Positions 25,859 through 35,236 of a stretch of DNA of 64,000 nucleotides are shown here, in pieces. Position numbers and translations under genes: made by a program. Source of the stretch: DQWO01 sp964478545. Lineage in GTDB: Bacteria > Desulfobacterota > Anaeroferrophillalia > Anaeroferrophillales > Anaeroferrophillaceae. Below the pieces are notes generated by a model. That model did no database searches. It was not told the origin of the DNA and saw nothing but the letters and a program-made list of their open reading frames with translations. Numbering within the stretch: the first letter of the stretch is position 1; every line of letters starts with the position of its first letter. Where the stretch lies: positions 39,617-103,616 of the forward strand of contig CAYZIS010000006.1 in the NCBI GenBank assembly GCA_964478545.1. Direction: 5' to 3'.

Positions 25859-28591
25859 TTATTCATTGGCTGGTCGATTGATCAATTCAGTGACGGATTT
25901 AAGTAAGGTTTCAACTTGGAATGGCTTCTTATGATAACTGCTTACCACAAAATCCTTTAATTTTTCCACCTGTTCCATAGAATTAAGCCCGGTAAGAATA
26001 ATAACCGGCAGGTTGTCGAAGAATTTATTTACCCACCGTAGGATCTGCCTTGTTTCCCTTACTCCCATATCCAGGTCAATAATCAGGAGATCAAATACAT
26101 TTCCTTTCATGGTTTCAATAGCTTTCAGACTGCTGTCAGCGGTTTCCAGTTGATAACCTGAACTGCTTAATTTTTCCGACAGCAGGGGGCCCATTTCCCT
26201 GCCATGTTCAACGAAGAGTATGCGTGGTTGCAGTTCATTCCCTGAGCCTGGTAAGCCATCGCCAGCTGAACTCTGCTGTAATGCCTCGGAGATTGGATTA
26301 TGGTTTTCCTTACTTTTTGGCAGAAAAAGACTGAAAGTTGTTCCGGAGCCAACCAAACTTTTAACACCAATTTTACCATTATTTTGCTCCATCAGGGAAT
26401 GACAGATTGCCAATCCCAGCCCGGTACCTTGGCCGGCTTCGCGGGTGGTGAAAAAAGGATCAAAGATAACGGTTTGTTGCTCCGGGGGAATGCCTTGCCC
26501 GGTATCCGCTACCTGAAGTACTACCTGGTCCCTCTGTTTCTCGCCAGTAATCGTGATGGTTCCACCATCAGGCATGGCCTGCTCAGCATTGATCAACAGA
26601 TTAATCAATACCTGTCCGATCTGCATGGCATCCACATTCAGCAGGGGAAGGTTTTTGGGCAACTCATTGCTCAGCTTAATTTTTTTAAAGGCGGCTCGAT
26701 AATCGACCGCTTCCAGGGATTGAGTAACAATCTGATGGATGTTTGCTGCTTGCCTATGGGGCTTTTCTGGATGGGCATAGTTCACCAGATCAGTAATTAT
26801 TTTTGATATTTTGCTGGTTTGCCGCAGTATCGTCTGATATTGGCTGCGTTCTTTCTTCTGGTTCTCGGCAGCGTTGGCTTTTTCCAGCAATATCTGGATG
26901 TTGGCGGAAATAACTGCCAGTGGGTTGTTGATTTCATGGGCGGCGCCAGCTGCCAGACGGCCTACGGTGGCCAGACGCTGTGAAAGGTAGAGCTGTTCCT
27001 GCATCTGTTCTGACTGTCGTTGTAGTTCTGCCAGTTCCTCCAATTGTTGATTCAGACTGTCAAACAACATGACCTTATGGACATTATTGGCAATGGCGGC
27101 AGCGAAAATATGCAATCCTTGCAGCAGCGATTCTTTTCCCTCGCCATAACGCATTATTTTTCGACAATCAAGAATGAGCTGGCCAATAATTCCTTTATCA
27201 TTGCCAGCATGATAGGTCAATGGAACGGCTAAAAGGGATGAGCGGGGCAAAAGCGATGTGATTTTTTCAGAAGTGAGAAAACTATCCGGGTTCAAGAGCA
27301 ACTTTTCAATCGAATCAAGGGCTTTCCGCTGTTGGGGGGGGACTTTTACCGTTTTTTCCTTTTGCTGGTTATCATGGCTGAGCCAATCCTGGGGGTTGAA
27401 AAAAGTTTTATTGGCATAGCCCAATCCAACTGGCAATTGTTCGTCATCAGTCTTCAAAAAACAAAGTGCCAGATCGCTTTTGTAGGTATTGATAGTTGTC
27501 TGGATAATAATCCTGGCAAGTTCGGCAGGCGTGTGATGCTGACTGATTTCCCGGTCCAGATGATAGATTCCTTTAAGAACCCTCTTTTTTATCCGCAGTT
27601 CGTTCAATGCCTGTTCATGGGCCACGTTCATCCGGCCTAATTCCCGGTTGGCATGTTTGATGGCATCAAAATAACGTTGGTCATCGGAAAGATCCAGAGT
27701 TTCAGCAAACTCATCCAAACGGTCAATGGTCAGGGAGAGGATGTCACTTATATCATCATCGTCGATCTTGAAAAACTTTTTCAGCAGATCATAACTTTGC
27801 ACATGGTTGCGATGACAGGGAAGATCAATTTCCCGGTTGATAAAGTAGTTTGAACCGAGGTGATGAATGTTGCAGAAAGCATCTGCGAACCTGATGATGG
27901 CCGGCAGGCGGTCAGTCTTTTTGGTGAATGAGGTGGTGGGTTGATGGTGCAGCCAGACAGCGTTAATGATATTTTCCGGAAAATTCCAGCGTTCCGCTGT
28001 CCATTTGCCCAGTTGGTGATGACTGATGCCAAGGATTTTATCTTCCAGCTCCAGCGGTGGAGTATCACTTCCCCCTGATTTGTTTTGCTGCTGCAGTTGA
28101 TTCAGGAAAAGACCGAATTCTTCGGGAAATCTGATAAAAGCAATCAGCTTGCCTATGTCATGGAGCAACCCGCCGATAAAAGCTTCTTCGGTTTGAGCAT
28201 ACCCGATTATCCGGGCCAGAGTTTCAGCCGTTGTGGCACATGCCAGACTATGCTGCCAGAAAGCTGCCAGCTGTGTTTCATGTTTTTTCCCTTCCGGGGT
28301 AAAAGTATTATAGATACTGATACTGAGGACCAAGTTCCGAATGGTTTTTCTCCCCAGCAGAGAAATGGCATGGGAAAGATCATCAATATGATCATCCAGA
28401 GAATAGGAGCTGGAATTGATCAGGGAGAGGACCTTGCTGGTAAGTGCCAGGTCATGTTTGATTAATTCAGCAAGTTGCTTGTTGTTTACTTGTTCGTTAA
28501 TGCATCCATCAATAATTTTGGTGGCGAGAGCTGGCAAGGGGGGGATATCATCAACAGTCCCTATTTTTTCCTTCAGGCGATATCTTTGCAT
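25859..28591 (-). CDS. HDOD-GAF-histidine kinase-REC hybrid signalling protein
   Basis: 910 residues, cytoplasmic (no membrane segments). Order: HDOD domain (about 10-210, LPALATKIID...SLINSSSYS...GGLLHDIGKL), linker helices, GAF-like sensor (about 320-500), HisKA with phosphoacceptor H552 in AAHEINNP, and HATPase_c with NLLINAEQAMPDGG, ADTGQGIP, FFTTREAGQGTGLGL. A C-terminal receiver follows. The receiver is atypical: the acidic pair is replaced by FVEHGR, while D in LIIDLDMG and K in HKKPF remain. 15 bases separate it from the MinD-like gene. It likely integrates a cytosolic cue and controls that module; inferred. Confidence 0.88.
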   Translation of the reverse strand: MQRYRLKEKIGTVDDIPPLPALATKIIDGCINEQVNNKQLAELIKHDLALTSKVLSLINSSSYSLDDHIDDLSHAISLLGRKTIRNLVLSISIYNTFTPEGKKHETQLAAFWQHSLACATTAETLARIIGYAQTEEAFIGGLLHDIGKLIAFIRFPEEFGLFLNQLQQQNKSGGSDTPPLELEDKILGISHHQLGKWTAERWNFPENIINAVWLHHQPTTSFTKKTDRLPAIIRFADAFCNIHHLGSNYFINREIDLPCHRNHVQSYDLLKKFFKIDDDDISDILSLTIDRLDEFAETLDLSDDQRYFDAIKHANRELGRMNVAHEQALNELRIKKRVLKGIYHLDREISQHHTPAELARIIIQTTINTYKSDLALCFLKTDDEQLPVGLGYANKTFFNPQDWLSHDNQQKEKTVKVPPQQRKALDSIEKLLLNPDSFLTSEKITSLLPRSSLLAVPLTYHAGNDKGIIGQLILDCRKIMRYGEGKESLLQGLHIFAAAIANNVHKVMLFDSLNQQLEELAELQRQSEQMQEQLYLSQRLATVGRLAAGAAHEINNPLAVISANIQILLEKANAAENQKKERSQYQTILRQTSKISKIITDLVNYAHPEKPHRQAANIHQIVTQSLEAVDYRAAFKKIKLSNELPKNLPLLNVDAMQIGQVLINLLINAEQAMPDGGTITITGEKQRDQVVLQVADTGQGIPPEQQTVIFDPFFTTREAGQGTGLGLAICHSLMEQNNGKIGVKSLVGSGTTFSLFLPKSKENHNPISEALQQSSAGDGLPGSGNELQPRILFVEHGREMGPLLSEKLSSSGYQLETADSSLKAIETMKGNVFDLLIIDLDMGVRETRQILRWVNKFFDNLPVIILTGLNSMEQVEKLKDFVVSSYHKKPFQVETLLKSVTELINRPANE

Positions 28592-28638
28592 GCAATAGAA
28601 CCTTGTTGATTGATTGTGAAGATTAATTAGTTAGTGTT

Positions 28639-28857
28639 TTAACTTTCTGAGTTATGCTGAAAGCAGCTTAAAAAAATTACCGGGATGTTTCGGTATGGCT
28701 CTCGCTTATTCTTGCCGGTTTCCGAGGCGTCCACCGCGAATCACCATCCAGGTGATTCATTCGGCGGCCAAAACCGCCTGCCTGTCGGCAGACACGGCTA
28801 TGAGCCAAGCCCGAATATCCCATGTGTATTCCTGGCAACGCAAGTCAGAAAGTTGAG
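28639..28857. repeat. MITE-like repeat family A, copy 2 (long form)
   Basis: 219 bp with ends TTAACTTTCTGAGTT and AAGTCAGAAAGTTGAG. Flanked by near-identical 8-base direct repeats TTAGTGTT (28631-28638) and TTAGTATT (28858-28865), the footprint of a transposition event. Internal module as in copy 1. The rest of the gap (28866-29449) is AT-rich with short AGCTGACAGCTGA-type repeats near 29310. No convincing gene is seen there. Confidence 0.8.
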
Positions 28858-29449
28858 TTAGTATTAATCTGAAAATTGGAGATTTCCGCATTATTTTTCA
28901 GCCTACAACTCACCGGTGAAAGCCATCTGGTGCTGGAAAAGTCATAATCCAGTAAATATCGGATAATACCAGATTGGCATCGGCTTGACAACCGGGAAAA
29001 TGAATTGAAAAAAGCAATCCAGAACTTTAATGCATACGGCAAATCATGTGAAAACTTTAGCTTTTTTAAGGCCTTAGAGGGAAATGGTATTCAAACCTTT
29101 CAGCAGCATGATTGATGATGAGGCCTTTTTGTTGATGTCCCGCTTATTCTTGTGTTATATAGACTTCATCCGGAGGCTGGATATTTCTTCCCATGTTAAG
29201 CTACTAGCCGTTAGATATTAGCATTTAGCCTTGTAAAATCAAAGTATTTCGTCAAATGTCAGCAACACCCAATGGGAAATGTTTGTAATAATAGCATCCT
29301 GTAATCATTAAGCTAAGAGCTGACAGCTGATAGTTCTTAGAGCCATTTAGTTGAATATCTGTTGATTCGTTTTTCTTATTGTTGATACGTTGCTGATGGT
29401 TATGAATTGCAACTAATACCTTTTGATTATTTGCGGGGAGATTTTTGAC

Positions 29450-30511
29450 GTGTCCATTGATCCCAAAGCCCTGATTGCTGCCATTGGTGAACGGAAGCGG
29501 GTGCTGATTTTGGCCCATAACAATCCTGACCCCGATGCTCTGGCATCGGCTTGCGGTCTTGCTGCGGTCATTCAGCATCTTACCTCTTGCCGGGTTCAGG
29601 TGGGCTATAGTGGTATTATCGGTCGTTCTGAAAACCGGGCCTTGCTTAGGTATCTGCCCATTGATCCCACCCCTTTTAGTCGCATTCGGGGGCGACAGCA
29701 GTTGGCCTATGCCTTGGTTGATACCCAGCCTGGCGCGGGGAATAATATCCTGCCAGCTGGAATTATCCCGATGATGGTGGTTGATCATCATCCCTCCAAA
29801 GCCACCACCAGACCGCTGTTAAAACAAACCCCTATTGTTGATATCCGCACGGATTACGGTGCCTGTGCGACGATTATTACTGAATATCTGCAGGAACTTG
29901 ATGTTCCTATTTCCTGCAGTCTGGCAACCAGCCTGGTGTATGGAATTACTTCTGAAACCCAGAGCCTGGGTCGGGATGCTACCAAAGCTGACTTGAAAGC
30001 CTATAATGATCTTATCCCGCTGGCTAACCTGAAAAACCTTTCGATGATTGAATTCAGTCGTCAGCCGCGGGAATATTTTCGCTATGTCAGACGGGCGGTA
30101 AGCAATGCTTTTTTTTATAAGAATGTTATTGGTACGCGATTGGGGGAAATAGGTAATCCGGATATGGTGGCCGAAATGGCAGATTTTCTTCTTCGGCATG
30201 AACGAATGAGTTGGTCGATTGCTACCGGATTCCATCAGGATAAATTATTGGTTTCCATCCGAGCTACCAATAATAAGGCCCGGGCTGGTCGGACGATCCG
30301 CCGTCTGGTGGAGGTCCTTGGAGGTACCGCCGGCGGACATAATCTGGTGGCTGGTGGCCAGCTTGATTGCAAGGGAAAAAACGTTGAAGAAATTTCTCAG
30401 CTGGATCAGACTTTGATTATGGGGTTCATCAAGAAGGTTACCAGTATTGACAATATTAAAGGAATCAATCCCCTGGTGTCGGCTGAAATTCATGATCCTT
30501 GGGAGAAATAG
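29450..30511 (+). CDS. nrnA: DHH-family bifunctional oligoribonuclease/PAP phosphatase (NrnA-like)
   Basis: 353 residues from the GTG at 29450, preceded by GCGGGGAG; a TTG at 29423 is weaker. DHH motifs AHNNPDPDALASA and VVDHHPS, and the DHHA1 motif GGTAGGHNLVAGG near the C-terminus. Degrades nano-RNA and/or 3'-phosphoadenosine 5'-phosphate with Mn2+. An extra central segment of about 60 residues (LGRDATKADLKAYNDL...) is usual for the long NrnA type. Next to the broken msbA-like gene. Confidence 0.88.
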   Translation: MSIDPKALIAAIGERKRVLILAHNNPDPDALASACGLAAVIQHLTSCRVQVGYSGIIGRSENRALLRYLPIDPTPFSRIRGRQQLAYALVDTQPGAGNNILPAGIIPMMVVDHHPSKATTRPLLKQTPIVDIRTDYGACATIITEYLQELDVPISCSLATSLVYGITSETQSLGRDATKADLKAYNDLIPLANLKNLSMIEFSRQPREYFRYVRRAVSNAFFYKNVIGTRLGEIGNPDMVAEMADFLLRHERMSWSIATGFHQDKLLVSIRATNNKARAGRTIRRLVEVLGGTAGGHNLVAGGQLDCKGKNVEEISQLDQTLIMGFIKKVTSIDNIKGINPLVSAEIHDPWEK

Positions 30512-30544
30512 CGGTACTATTTTTTTACCTATAGGATTCTTGTT

Positions 30545-31339
30545 GTGCAATCCATCCTGTTGATCATTTCCTTCTTTCCTTTCCCCGACGCTGTTTCCAT
30601 CCACCGAGCCAAAGGAAAAGTTACGTTTGAACGGGTGACCTTTGCTTATGAGAAATTACCGGTGTTGCAGGATTTTTCCTTTTCGGTATTACCAGGTGAA
30701 CTGGTAGCATTGGTAGGCCCCAGTGGGGTGGGTAAATCGACGATTATCAGTTTGTTTAATCGTTTCTATGATCCGCAATCGGGGGTAATCAAAATTGATG
30801 GTATTGATATCCGCCGTTTGACCATGAAAAGTCTGGCTGATAATATCGCCCTGATTGACCAGGAAACTTTCCTATTTCATGACACGATTAAAAATAATAT
30901 CTGCTATGGCCGTCCAGAGGCAAATGACGCAGCAGTTTTATTCGCAGTCCACCAGGCCTATGCTGATGAGTTTATCAACCAGTTGCCGAAAAAATACGAT
31001 ACCAGTATTGGTGATTGTGGGGTGCGCCTTTCTGGTGGTCAGCGGTAGCGGATTTGCATCGCCAGGGCGCTTCTGGAGGATGCCCCCATCTTGGTTTTGG
31101 ATGAGGCGACCAGCGCCTTGGATACTGAAAGCGAAGTAATTGTGCAAAAGGTACTGGCAAATCTGATGAAAAATCGTACAACCTTTGTAATTGCCCACCG
31201 GCTGTCAACCATTCATCATGCGGATAAGATCATTGTTCTCGAAGGTGGTCGGGTAGTTGATACGGGAGTTCATGCTGATCTGCTCAAAAAACGGGGATTG
31301 TATAGCCGGCTGTATAAAATGCAGTTTGAAACTGAGTAA
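30545..31339 (+). pseudogene. Broken MsbA-like ABC exporter: ATPase half only, with in-frame amber
   Basis: Reading through one TAG, this strand encodes a complete nucleotide-binding domain: Walker A GPSGVGKST, Q-loop IDQETFLFHDTI, signature LSGGQR, Walker B ILVLDEATSALD, H-loop IAHRLS. The transmembrane half that MsbA/lipid A exporters have is absent: only 33 bases separate this from nrnA, and homology begins at the linker PDAVSIHRAKG. The conserved Gln after SGGQR is TAG at 31046-31048 with the frame open on both sides (CAG to TAG). Its position upstream of the acyltransferase and waaA fits a former lipid A flippase gene. Non-functional as it stands; a working exporter must be elsewhere. 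Confidence 0.9.
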
Positions 31340-32010
31340 TGAAAAAAAGAATTACTGACTGGTTGCTGCTTCATGTGGTTCCCCTCCTTGCTTCGCTGAT
31401 TATCAGGGTGCTTTACCGGTTGAACCGGATTGAGCATCTAGGAGGTGAACATTTGCAGGCTTGCCGTCGGCAAAACAAAGGGGTCATATTCGTTTCCTGG
31501 CATGACCAGTTATTGCTGATGGTTAAAAGTGTTTCCAGCCATGGGGTGAAAATTCTTATAAGTTCTTCTAAAGATGGTGAAATAATTGCCAGAACTATGC
31601 GTTATTTTGGCCAGGAAGCAGTGCGTGGATCTTCCACCAGGGGCGGAATGGCAGCAATGAGGGAAATGATTGCCCTGGCAAAGGGTTCCGCGGATATGGG
31701 AATTACCCCCGATGGACCGAAAGGGCCACGACACCAGGTGAAACCTGGTGTCGTGCAGCTGGCCAAGCTCAGTGCCCGATCAGTTTTGCCGGTGGTCTTT
31801 GCCTGCAGCCGCGGTCATCGCTTCAATTCCTGGGACCGTTTTCTGTTGCCTTTTCCTTTTGGCCGAGGCGTTTTTGTCATGGGTGAACCATTGGAATATG
31901 ATCACGGAGAAGAGCCGGAGCACTTTCGCCGGCGTTTAGCCGAGGCTATGGCAGAAACCTGTCAGCAAGCCCGGGAATATATCGAGGGATATGGTGTATC
32001 TGCTGTATGA
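31339..32010 (+). CDS. Lysophospholipid acyltransferase-like protein (DUF374)
   Basis: 223 residues; the ATG overlaps the last base of the msbA remnant stop (TAATG). LPLAT superfamily: acyl-transfer motif as HDQ in VSWHDQLLL, then DGPKGPRHQ, the conserved DUF374 block. One N-terminal hydrophobic helix anchors it at the inner membrane. Commonly paired with waaA; may acylate lipid A or a phospholipid, substrate unproven. Its end overlaps the waaA start by 20 bases. Confidence 0.88.
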   Translation: MKKRITDWLLLHVVPLLASLIIRVLYRLNRIEHLGGEHLQACRRQNKGVIFVSWHDQLLLMVKSVSSHGVKILISSSKDGEIIARTMRYFGQEAVRGSSTRGGMAAMREMIALAKGSADMGITPDGPKGPRHQVKPGVVQLAKLSARSVLPVVFACSRGHRFNSWDRFLLPFPFGRGVFVMGEPLEYDHGEEPEHFRRRLAEAMAETCQQAREYIEGYGVSAV

Positions 32011-33316
32011 TTTTACCCTGCTGCTGGCAGCTTTAATTCTGATCCCCAGCTATTATTTTAAAGGTGTCCGCACCGGTTCTTTTCGCCAGGGGATGAAAGA
32101 ACGTCTGGGCTTTTTTGCTCCCGGTCGGTTTGACCGGTTAGCCGGTAAACAGGTTTTCTGGATTCACGCGGTGTCTGTGGGTGAGACCCGGGCGGCGCTG
32201 CCCCTGGTGAAAGCTTTGAAAAAAGCTTATCCGGAGGTGGCTTTGCTTATTTCCAATGTGACGGAAACCGGCCATGAAATTGCTTCCCAAATAGCAGAAG
32301 TTGACTGCTGTCTTTTTTTCCCCTATGATTTTTCTTTGGTAGTCCGCCGGGTATTAAGACAAGTCAACCCATCCTTGATTGTTATTGTTGAAACCGAGAT
32401 CTGGCCTAATTTTATCCGCCTGGCCAGAGATGAACATATTCCCGTTGTTCTGGTAAATGGCAGGATATCTGATCGTTCCTATCCCCGTTACCAGTGGGTT
32501 AAACGGTTTATCAGACCGATTTTACAGCAGTTTTCTGTTCTTTGTATGCAGACGGCGGAAAATGCCCGGCGCTTGAGAATGCTTGGTGCTCCCGTGGCCA
32601 GGGTTCAAGTATCAGGAAATGTGAAATTTGATCTCGATATCGCCTTTCCTGACTATCCTACCGCTGCTCAGCTGAAAAAACGTTATCATCTTCCAGCAGG
32701 CGAATTGATCTGGGTTGCTGGCAGTACTCATGCCGGAGAAGAGGAGGAAGTGGCTGACGTTTATCAGCAATTGGCAAACAGCGGAAAATCATTGCGGTTG
32801 GTGCTGGTTCCCAGGCACCCTGAACGTTGTTCGGCCGTGGGAAAAATGCTTGCCGGGCGGCAGATAGGCTTTATCCGGCGCAGTGAGTTGACTTCCATGG
32901 ATGAATTGCTTGCTCCCGGTACCGTTCTTCTGGTTGATACGGTGGGGGAACTGCAGCAGCTTTGCGCGGTTGCGGACATTGTTTTTGTCGGCGGCAGCTT
33001 GGTACCGGTGGGCGGCCACAATATTTTGGAAGCTTCAGCGGTCCAAAAACCGGTTGTTTTTGGGCCCCACATGCAAAATTTCAAAGAAATATCCCGGATG
33101 CTTTTGGGTGCCGGGGGCGGAGTCATGATTTCCAGGAAAGAAGAGCTTGGTGAAGTAATGGCACGTTTGTTGGTTGATGAAAATCTGCGCTTATCCATGG
33201 GTTCCAAAGGCTATGCACTGATTCGGAAAAATGTTGGTGCAACTGCTTTTACCTTGGAAATGATCGGAAAGGTGCTGGCTGAAAATTCTTTCGCAATGGG
33301 GAAGGAACATGGGTGA
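31991..33316 (+). CDS. waaA: 3-deoxy-D-manno-octulosonic acid transferase (Kdo transferase)
   Basis: 441 residues. Adds Kdo from CMP-Kdo to lipid IVA at the inner membrane. N-terminal membrane helix (residues 3-22), WIHAVSVGETRAALPL with the catalytic Glu, VETEIWPNFI, VSGNVKFD, and the C-terminal CMP-Kdo site FVGGSLVPVGGHNILE. Overlaps the DUF374 gene. The stop abuts a reverse-strand GT39-like remnant. Confidence 0.95.
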   Translation: MVYLLYDFTLLLAALILIPSYYFKGVRTGSFRQGMKERLGFFAPGRFDRLAGKQVFWIHAVSVGETRAALPLVKALKKAYPEVALLISNVTETGHEIASQIAEVDCCLFFPYDFSLVVRRVLRQVNPSLIVIVETEIWPNFIRLARDEHIPVVLVNGRISDRSYPRYQWVKRFIRPILQQFSVLCMQTAENARRLRMLGAPVARVQVSGNVKFDLDIAFPDYPTAAQLKKRYHLPAGELIWVAGSTHAGEEEEVADVYQQLANSGKSLRLVLVPRHPERCSAVGKMLAGRQIGFIRRSELTSMDELLAPGTVLLVDTVGELQQLCAVADIVFVGGSLVPVGGHNILEASAVQKPVVFGPHMQNFKEISRMLLGAGGGVMISRKEELGEVMARLLVDENLRLSMGSKGYALIRKNVGATAFTLEMIGKVLAENSFAMGKEHG

Positions 33317-33747
33317 TAACAATAAAAACAGTTATCTGAATCCTGGCTGGCATAAGTATTGAAATGTGGTGCCAGTGAATAAGCAGTGATGCTCCATAAA
33401 GCGGATTCCCGGTCGAATAATGTTTTTGTTATTTGATAGAGTGGAATTGTTGCCAAAACCAGAGATAGCCAGGAAATGGTTTGCTCTGCTCGCAGCCAGT
33501 CCGGGATTATTGAGTGTAGCAAGCTGACTAAAAGCGGGTAAAATGGCATGGGAAATATCTGTATGCCCTGATAGAAATTTCCTTGGGAGAATTCACGGGC
33601 TGCGTTTATGTAGACTATTCCATCTGGGCTGGGAACCTGAACAGAGAAAATCAGTATGCCTTTTAAAATGAAGGAACCTAGCAAGATGAGAAAAAAAAGT
33701 TTTTTTTCGGTCAGTGGTTGGAGATTGGGAATTGATTTTCTGACCAT
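33317..33747 (-). pseudogene. N-terminal fragment of a GT39/PMT-like membrane glycosyltransferase
   Basis: From the ATG at 33747 about 135 codons resemble the start of a polyprenyl-phosphate-sugar glycosyltransferase. They comprise a hydrophobic helix (LFFLILLGSFILKGILIFSV), the acidic loop motif SPDGIVYINAAREFSQGNFYQG, then further helices (LLVSLLHSI, WLSLVLATIPLYQITKTLF) up to APHFNTYASQ. The homology then ends and the frame continues into antisense waaA sequence, so roughly 75% of a normal 500-600-residue protein is missing. Probably truncated by the rearrangement that joined it to waaA. Confidence 0.7.
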
Positions 33748-33970
33748 TATTTCTTTCGGTAGTAGTGGATTGAGCAAGTCTGTTTGGGGTTTTTGAAACT
33801 TTTCACTTCCATGTCCTGTCTATTTAAATGCCGCAAGGATTATCAAGGAACTTGCAGCATTTTTTGAATGGCAGAATATGATTGCAAAGGTTTCTCAATT
33901 TTTATCGGACTTAGTGGGATATGTCAATGAAAAGCAATGCTGGTAACAGCGTTTAAGACAACTGATGTTG

Positions 33971-33999
33971 TTGACAATACTTCCTTGACTTTTTCTACT
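33971..33999 (+). promoter_or_regulatory. Candidate promoter for the LPS core genes
   Basis: TTGACA at 33971-33976, 17-base spacer, TCTACT at 33994-33999 (4 of 6 to consensus). Lies about 90 bases before the WaaG-like gene, in the otherwise featureless AT-rich gap 33748-34090. Confidence 0.4.
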
Positions 34000-34090
34000 C
34001 CGGTTTAAATTGATAATAACTTTAATCCATAGACAATCAAAATCATAATTAGATATTTCCCATTGATACAATGAGTGGATAACGACCGCT

Positions 34091-35236
34091 ATGTTTTATA
34101 AATTTGCTTTTGTTGTCTCCCTTTATTTTGAGTTTGGTGGCATGCAGCGTACCATGTTGCGTATTGCCCGTAACTGTATAGAGTTGGGACATGAAGTGGA
34201 TATTTACACAGGAAAATGGGAGGGGGCACGACCTGAGGGTATCGGCATCCTTGAAATGGATACCCGGGCGATGACCAATCACGCCAGTAATGATAAGCTG
34301 GCACAAAAATTCAGTCGGGCGACGAAGAACGGCGAATATGATTGCCTGGTGGGGTTCACTAAAATACCGGGATTGGATATTTACTATGCTGGAGATCCTT
34401 GTTATGCCGCTAGAGTTGCGGGTACCAAAGGGACATTTTTCAAGTTAACTCCCCGTTATCGGGCTTTTTACCGCCAGGAAAAAGCGGTTTTTGCTCCTGG
34501 AGCCGGAACGGAATTTCTTCTGATTGCTCACCAGGAGCAGGAGAAATTTATTCAATACTATCACAGTGATCCAGCCTGCTTTCATCTGCTTCCTCCAGGA
34601 ATAAACCGGGAGCTTTTGTTGCAGGGAAAACCTGGGCCGGGGGAAATCCAGCAGTTGCGGCAGCAATTAGGTGTTGCCCCGGATGGGTTCTTGGTATTGT
34701 TTGTCGGTTCCCGTTTTCGCACTAAAGGATTGGACCGGGCCCTGCGGGCCATGGCCGGGTTGCCGACTGAATTGAAGCGAAAATGCCGATTGGTGGTAGT
34801 CGGTGAAGATAAAAAGCGTCCTTACCAGCGTTTGGCCAGCTCACTTGGTTTGGGCGAAAGGGTTGCTTTTGTTGGTGCCCAAACGCACATGAACAGTTAT
34901 TATTTTTCTGCTAACCTTTTGCTACATCCCCCCTACGTTGAAAATACTGGTACTGTTTTGCTTGAGGCGATGGTCTGTGGTCTGCCGGTCTTGACGACAG
35001 CTAACTGTGGTTTTGCTTCCCATATTGTTGCAGCCGATGCCGGAATGGTATGTTCATTGCCATTTGATCAGCGACAGCTTGGCCAATTCCTGGCTGAAAT
35101 GCTTGTTTCTGATAAAAAATTTCTATGGTGCCGAAATGGCATATCTTATTGTGAGCGGGTTGACCTTTATAGTTTGATTGATGAATCGGTCCGGGTTATT
35201 ATTGCCCGGGCGGAGAAAAACCGGAAACTGAAATGA
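34091..35236 (+). CDS. GT4 glycosyltransferase, WaaG (LPS core glucosyltransferase I)-like
   Basis: 381 residues, GT-B fold. N-terminal acceptor loop FEFGGMQRTMLRIA, C-terminal donor site VLFVGSRFRTKGLDRAL and EAMVCGLPVLTT (the E-x7-E region of GT4). Overall layout, including DCLVGFTKIPGLDIYYAGDPCY, is that of WaaG, which adds the first outer-core hexose to heptose II. Starts the waaG-like/waaP-like/methyltransferase group; the stop overlaps the next start (ATGA). Confidence 0.85.
   Translation: MFYKFAFVVSLYFEFGGMQRTMLRIARNCIELGHEVDIYTGKWEGARPEGIGILEMDTRAMTNHASNDKLAQKFSRATKNGEYDCLVGFTKIPGLDIYYAGDPCYAARVAGTKGTFFKLTPRYRAFYRQEKAVFAPGAGTEFLLIAHQEQEKFIQYYHSDPACFHLLPPGINRELLLQGKPGPGEIQQLRQQLGVAPDGFLVLFVGSRFRTKGLDRALRAMAGLPTELKRKCRLVVVGEDKKRPYQRLASSLGLGERVAFVGAQTHMNSYYFSANLLLHPPYVENTGTVLLEAMVCGLPVLTTANCGFASHIVAADAGMVCSLPFDQRQLGQFLAEMLVSDKKFLWCRNGISYCERVDLYSLIDESVRVIIARAEKNRKLK

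Noticed and set aside
28845..29042. 65-codon minus-strand frame, considered as a four-helix-bundle remnant
   Set aside because: Resemblance is too weak and it overlaps the family A end. Left as non-coding.
31046..31048. Amber codon as pyrrolysine in the ABC ATPase
   Set aside because: The gene has also lost its transmembrane half, the position is a conserved Gln one substitution from TAG, and other genes here end in TAG. Decay is simpler.
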